Shown: positions 39,557 to 42,792 of the stretch, piece after piece
Layout: every line of letters begins with the position of its first letter
Numbering within the stretch: position 1 is the first letter of the stretch
Assembly (NCBI GenBank): GCA_021828005.1
Contig: JAKATJ010000001.1
Location: forward strand, 8,211 to 51,002
Direction of reading: 5' to 3'
Source: Actinomycetes bacterium
GTDB lineage: Bacteria > Actinomycetota > Acidimicrobiia > Acidimicrobiales > RAAP-2
Length of the DNA: 42,792 bases
Made by a program: the position numbers and the translations under genes
Notes under the pieces: generated by a model
Told to the model about the DNA's origin: nothing
Databases searched by the model: none
Seen by the model: only the letters and a program-made list of their open reading frames with translations

Positions 39557-41569
39557 CTACTCGGCCGTGTGCTCGTCGACGGCGAGCCGGACGGCCGCCG
39601 ACGCAGACGCCGGAGCCGGAGACACGCCGGACTGGCCTGCGCGCCGCATCTTCACGGGCTCCAAGCCCGGCTCCCCCTCTGGGGCCGACACCGGTTGGGG
39701 AAGGCCGGCGATCCGGTAGACCTCGGCGCCGTCCAGCGTCTCGTTCGCCATCAGGAGCTCCGCCAGCTGCTCGAGCTGCTCTCGGTGCTCGGTGAGCAGA
39801 CCGACCGCGCGCCGCTCGGCCTGCGCAAGGAGCGCAGCCACCTGCACGTCGATCTTGGCCTGGGTCTCCTCGGCGTACGGGCGGCTCGACAGCGCGGGGC
39901 CGCCGGCGCCGAGGAACGCGGAGCCTCCCTCCGGGTAGCCGACCGGCCCCAGCTCCTTGGAGAGCCCGAACTCGCGTACCATCTTGACGGCGAGCTCGGT
40001 CGCCGACGCGAGGTCGTTGGCCGCACCCGTCGACCCCTGGCCGAGCTCCACCAGCTCGGCGGCTCGACCGCCCAGGCGGACGGCGAGCATGTCGTTGAGG
40101 TAGTCCTCGCCGTAGAGATGACGCTCGACGAACGGCAGCTGCTCGGTCACCCCGAGCGCCTGGCCTGCCGGGAGGATCGTGATCTTGGCGACGGGATCGG
40201 CCTTCGGGCTGTAGGCGGCGACGAGCGCGTGGCCGGCCTCGTGCACCGCGACCGAGTGCTTCTCGTCCGGGAGGAGCACGTTCGAGCCCTCCCTGCGACC
40301 GAGGATCAGCCGGTCACGCGCTTCGTCGAAGTCGGACGATTCCAAGACGCTGCGGTTGTGCCTGACAGCGACGATCGCCGCCTCGTTCATCAGGTTGGCG
40401 AGGTCCGCCCCCGAGAACCCAGGCGTTCCGCGCGCGACCACGTCGAGGTCGACGCTCGGACCCAGACGCTTGTCACGGGCATGCACCTGGAGGATCGCCA
40501 CTCGCTCGGTCAACGTCGGCAGCGGGATGGTGACCTGACGGTCGAACCGGCCCGGGCGAAGGAGCGCCGGATCGAGGATCTCGGGCCGGTTGGTCGCGGC
40601 GAGGACGACGATCCCTTCGGACGGGTCGAAGCCGTCCATCTCGGCCAGCAGCTGGTTCAACGTCTGCTCCCGCTCGTCGTTGGAGACGATCGCTCCCGCA
40701 CCGCTCCGTCGCTGCCCGATCGCGTCGACCTCGTCGACGAAGATGATCGCCGGCGCGCGCTTGCGAGCCTCTGCGAACAGGTCGCGCACCCGCGCGGCGC
40801 CAACGCCGACGAACATCTCGACGAAGCTTGACCCGGTCACCGAGAAGAACGGCACGGACGCCTCCCCCGCGACGGCCCGCGCGAGCAGCGTCTTGCCGGT
40901 GCCCGGCGGACCGACCATGAGGACCCCTCGGGGCGCGACCGCGCCGGCCAGCCGGTAGCGCTCGGGGCTCCTCAGGAATTCCACGACCTCCGCGATCTCC
41001 CGCTTGGCGCCCTCGTAACCCGCGACGTCCGCGAACGTCGTCGAGGGGCGGTCCGCGTCGAAGAGCTTCGCCCTGGACCTCCCGACCCCCGTCACCCCCT
41101 GCAGCCCGCCGACCCCTCCCCGGCGCGACAGCCGCATCCACAGCCAGCCGATGACGAGGAACGGCAGGAGGAGGATGAGCCAGGTGAGCACCTCCTCGCC
41201 GAACGAGGTCGTGGAGGCTGTCGCCGTGATCTGGACGCCTTCCTTCTCGAGCTGGGCGAGGAGCGAGGGTCCCGCGAGCGAGAGCGGGATCACGGTGGTG
41301 TAGTGCTTGCCGCTCTTCAACGCCCCCGATGCGGATCCGCTCGACGAGATGGTGATCGTCTTCACCTGCTTGGCCGTCACGTCCTTCACGAAGTTGCTGT
41401 ACGTCAGCGTCACCGTCGGTGTCGCGCGAGTGGAGGGGAGCACGAAGAAGAGGCCGATGAACAGGACAAGGGCAATGAGCCACAGCCAGTGACGCCACGC
41501 TGGCGGGGGTGGCGGCGCGGTCGGTATCGGCTTGTCGCCCTTGGGCGGCGGATTCGCCTGCCTGGTCAT
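39557..41569 (-). CDS. ftsH: ATP-dependent zinc metalloprotease FtsH
   Basis: 670 residues from ATG at 41569 with GGAGGAG upstream. Two membrane helices (about 27-45 and 128-146) flank the outer domain ([26 protein letters not shown]). AAA+ module: Walker A GPPGTGKT (220-227), Walker [28 protein letters not shown]. Zinc site HEAGH (443-447) with the later LGGRAAELV...GAANDL stretch. N-terminal Pro-rich cytosolic leader ([20 protein letters not shown]). Degrades membrane and regulatory proteins. It is 60 bp upstream of the APH-PdxH gene and clearly the canonical FtsH of the window, in contrast to the divergent copy at 12587. Confidence 0.95.
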   Translation of the reverse strand: MTRQANPPPKGDKPIPTAPPPPPAWRHWLWLIALVLFIGLFFVLPSTRATPTVTLTYSNFVKDVTAKQVKTITISSSGSASGALKSGKHYTTVIPLSLAGPSLLAQLEKEGVQITATASTTSFGEEVLTWLILLLPFLVIGWLWMRLSRRGGVGGLQGVTGVGRSRAKLFDADRPSTTFADVAGYEGAKREIAEVVEFLRSPERYRLAGAVAPRGVLMVGPPGTGKTLLARAVAGEASVPFFSVTGSSFVEMFVGVGAARVRDLFAEARKRAPAIIFVDEVDAIGQRRSGAGAIVSNDEREQTLNQLLAEMDGFDPSEGIVVLAATNRPEILDPALLRPGRFDRQVTIPLPTLTERVAILQVHARDKRLGPSVDLDVVARGTPGFSGADLANLMNEAAIVAVRHNRSVLESSDFDEARDRLILGRREGSNVLLPDEKHSVAVHEAGHALVAAYSPKADPVAKITILPAGQALGVTEQLPFVERHLYGEDYLNDMLAVRLGGRAAELVELGQGSTGAANDLASATELAVKMVREFGLSKELGPVGYPEGGSAFLGAGGPALSSRPYAEETQAKIDVQVAALLAQAERRAVGLLTEHREQLEQLAELLMANETLDGAEVYRIAGLPQPVSAPEGEPGLEPVKMRRAGQSGVSPAPASASAAVRLAVDEHTAE

Positions 41570-41748
41570 CGCGCGCTCCTCCTCGCGCACCGGAGCTCCC
41601 GCCCGGCCCGCGTCACCGACTTTACGACGCCGCTGCTGCCCACCGATCTCCGTGCCAGCACGACGGGCGCCCTGCCGCCAGCGGGCGCGGATGCACTGGC
41701 GGTCGTGCCCTCACTGCCAGCAGAAGAAGGTGCCGCTGCTCCGTCGGC

Positions 41749-42792
41749 TCAAGAGCTGGTCCCCGGGATGAGGGAGGGACCGCTCCCTTCCACCACCCGG
41801 AGCCGCACCGTGGCAGCGAGCGCCTCGAGCTCCTTCACCAGGCCCTCGGAGGGATCTGCCGAGATGTCGGTGACCATGTAACCGACGTCGCCCAGGGTGC
41901 CCAGCCACTCCCCCTCCACGTTCAGTCCGTCGTCGGCGATCAGCGAGTTCACGTCGGCCAGGACGCCTGGGACGTTGCGGTGGACGTAGAGCAGCCGGTA
42001 CCCGGGCGGCTCGTGCACGTCCACGCGCGGGAGGTTCACGCTGAGCGACGTGGCCCCCTGCCCCACGAAGCGGACGAGCTTGCCGGCCACGAAGTTGCCG
42101 ATGTCCTGCTGCGCCTCTTCCGTGGACCCGCCCACGTGCGGGGTGAGGATCACGTTCGGCAGCCCCTGCAGCTCGGAGACGAACCTCTCAGCGCTGCTGG
42201 CCGGCTCGTGGGGGAAGACGTCGATCGCCGCGCCTGCCAGGTGCCCCGAGACGAGGTGGGCGCGCAGTGCTGCGTGGTCGACGACGAACCCCCGGCTCAG
42301 GTTCAGGAACAGGCTCCGGGGTCGCATCCGGGACAGCTCGTGCTCGCCGAACATCTGGCGGTTGGTCGGTCTTCCGTCCACGTGCAGGGTCACGATGTCC
42401 ACCGACTCGAGCAGCTCCTCGAGGGTCCCGCAAGACCGGGCGTTGCCGAGGGCGAGCTTGTCTGCCGTGTCGTAGAACCAGACCCCCATCCCCAGCGTCT
42501 CCGCCAGCACCGAGAGCTGGCTCCCGATGTTGCCGTAGCCGACGATGCCGAGCCGGCGCCCTCGGATCTCGTGGCTGCCGGCAGCCGACTTGTCCCACAC
42601 GCCTGCGTGCATGGCGCTGCTCTTGTCGGTCAGCCGTCGGGTGAGGGCGATCATCTCGGCGATGGCCAGCTCCACGACGCTGCGCGTGTTGGAGAACGGC
42701 GCGTTGAAGACCGCGATGCCGCGGCGAGCCGCCGATGCGAGGTCGACCTGGTTGGTGCCGATGCAGAACGCCCCCACCGCCAAGAGGCGGGG
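41749..42792 (-). CDS. serA: D-3-phosphoglycerate dehydrogenase SerA, N-terminus beyond the window
   Basis: First step of serine synthesis. About 347 residues visible; the start lies beyond 42792 and roughly 90 N-terminal residues are missing, including part of the substrate domain. Seen: AVGAFCIGTNQVDL, RGIAVFNAPFSNTRSVVELAIAEMIAL, NAD site GRRLGIVGYGNIGSQL, LNLSRGFVVDHAALRAHL, GAAIDVFPHEPA, LTPHVGGSTEEAQ and a C-terminal ACT-type domain (YRLLYVHRNVPGVLADVNSLIADDGLNVEG). The sequence and short ACT-only architecture follow E. coli SerA rather than the long mycobacterial type. The 179-bp gap down to ftsH (41570-41748) shows no supported gene. Confidence 0.93.
   Translation of the reverse strand, partial: PRLLAVGAFCIGTNQVDLASAARRGIAVFNAPFSNTRSVVELAIAEMIALTRRLTDKSSAMHAGVWDKSAAGSHEIRGRRLGIVGYGNIGSQLSVLAETLGMGVWFYDTADKLALGNARSCGTLEELLESVDIVTLHVDGRPTNRQMFGEHELSRMRPRSLFLNLSRGFVVDHAALRAHLVSGHLAGAAIDVFPHEPASSAERFVSELQGLPNVILTPHVGGSTEEAQQDIGNFVAGKLVRFVGQGATSLSVNLPRVDVHEPPGYRLLYVHRNVPGVLADVNSLIADDGLNVEGEWLGTLGDVGYMVTDISADPSEGLVKELEALAATVRLRVVEGSGPSLIPGTSS

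Noticed and set aside
41691-41771. Short plus-strand frame encoding a CPHC motif (MHWRSCPHCQQKK)
   Set aside because: Only 26 codons, no ribosome site, overlaps the serA end in antisense and has just one Cys pair, so a zinc ribbon cannot form.

Overview
The window is 42.8 kb of very GC-rich (about 70%) bacterial chromosome. Several families point to an actinobacterium (Actinomycetota): DUF3040 and DUF2630 proteins, an ergothioneine EgtB/EgtD pair, a DevR/DevS-like two-component system, a fused LivHM permease and many GTG starts with GGAGG-type ribosome sites. A class such as Acidimicrobiia is possible but cannot be proven here. No rRNA, tRNA, CRISPR array, complete insertion sequence or prophage was seen. 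The only hint of mobile DNA is an array of CTCCAC motifs at the extreme left end.

Layout. 1-257: repeat array. 258-3028 (minus): a tight operon DUF3040 -> ROK glucokinase -> small conserved protein -> HNH nuclease -> lipoate-ligase-like protein. 3214-6751: redox defence, with a LapA-like membrane protein and MsrA on minus and the overlapping pair egtB-egtD on plus. 6789-12369: DUF2630, Lon protease, an ABM-fold protein with a 21-bp coding repeat, two unknown proteins and an RpoD-like alternative sigma factor. 12587-22747: a stress/dormancy block with FtsH-like protease, APH/AAA kinase (like mycobacterial Rv2004c), DevR-like regulator, single-GAF DevS-like kinase, histone-deacetylase-like protein, a remnant GNAT acetyltransferase, Hsp20, a DinB-fold protein and a rhodanese/metallo-beta-lactamase persulfide enzyme. 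22878-24855: two lipoproteins (GH3 and MTB12-like). 24813-29802 (minus): a complete branched-chain amino-acid type ABC operon with chained GTGA overlaps. 30136-33671: an unknown membrane protein diverging from a leader peptide-MarR unit, then a DHA2 drug exporter whose reading frame runs through a terminator-like hairpin. 33695-37759: SixA-like phosphatase, SDR oxidoreductase, two small membrane proteins, EamA transporter and macrodomain protein. 37787-42792 (minus): an APH-PdxH fusion, a canonical FtsH and an E. coli-type SerA cut by the window end.

The most coherent story is a hypoxia/dormancy regulon. Next to the DevR/DevS-like genes, the 14-bp motif GGGAC-NN-TCGGCCC occurs exactly three times, always between genes: before the kinase gene (17240), before an MTB12-like lipoprotein (24157) and before the MFS exporter (31680). 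It has the length and arms of the mycobacterial DevR box core. Other notable items are the APH-PdxH fusion, an internally deleted acetyltransferase overlapping a deacetylase gene, a 12-residue Met-rich leader peptide coupled to a MarR gene with a palindromic operator, and several enzymes with altered key residues.
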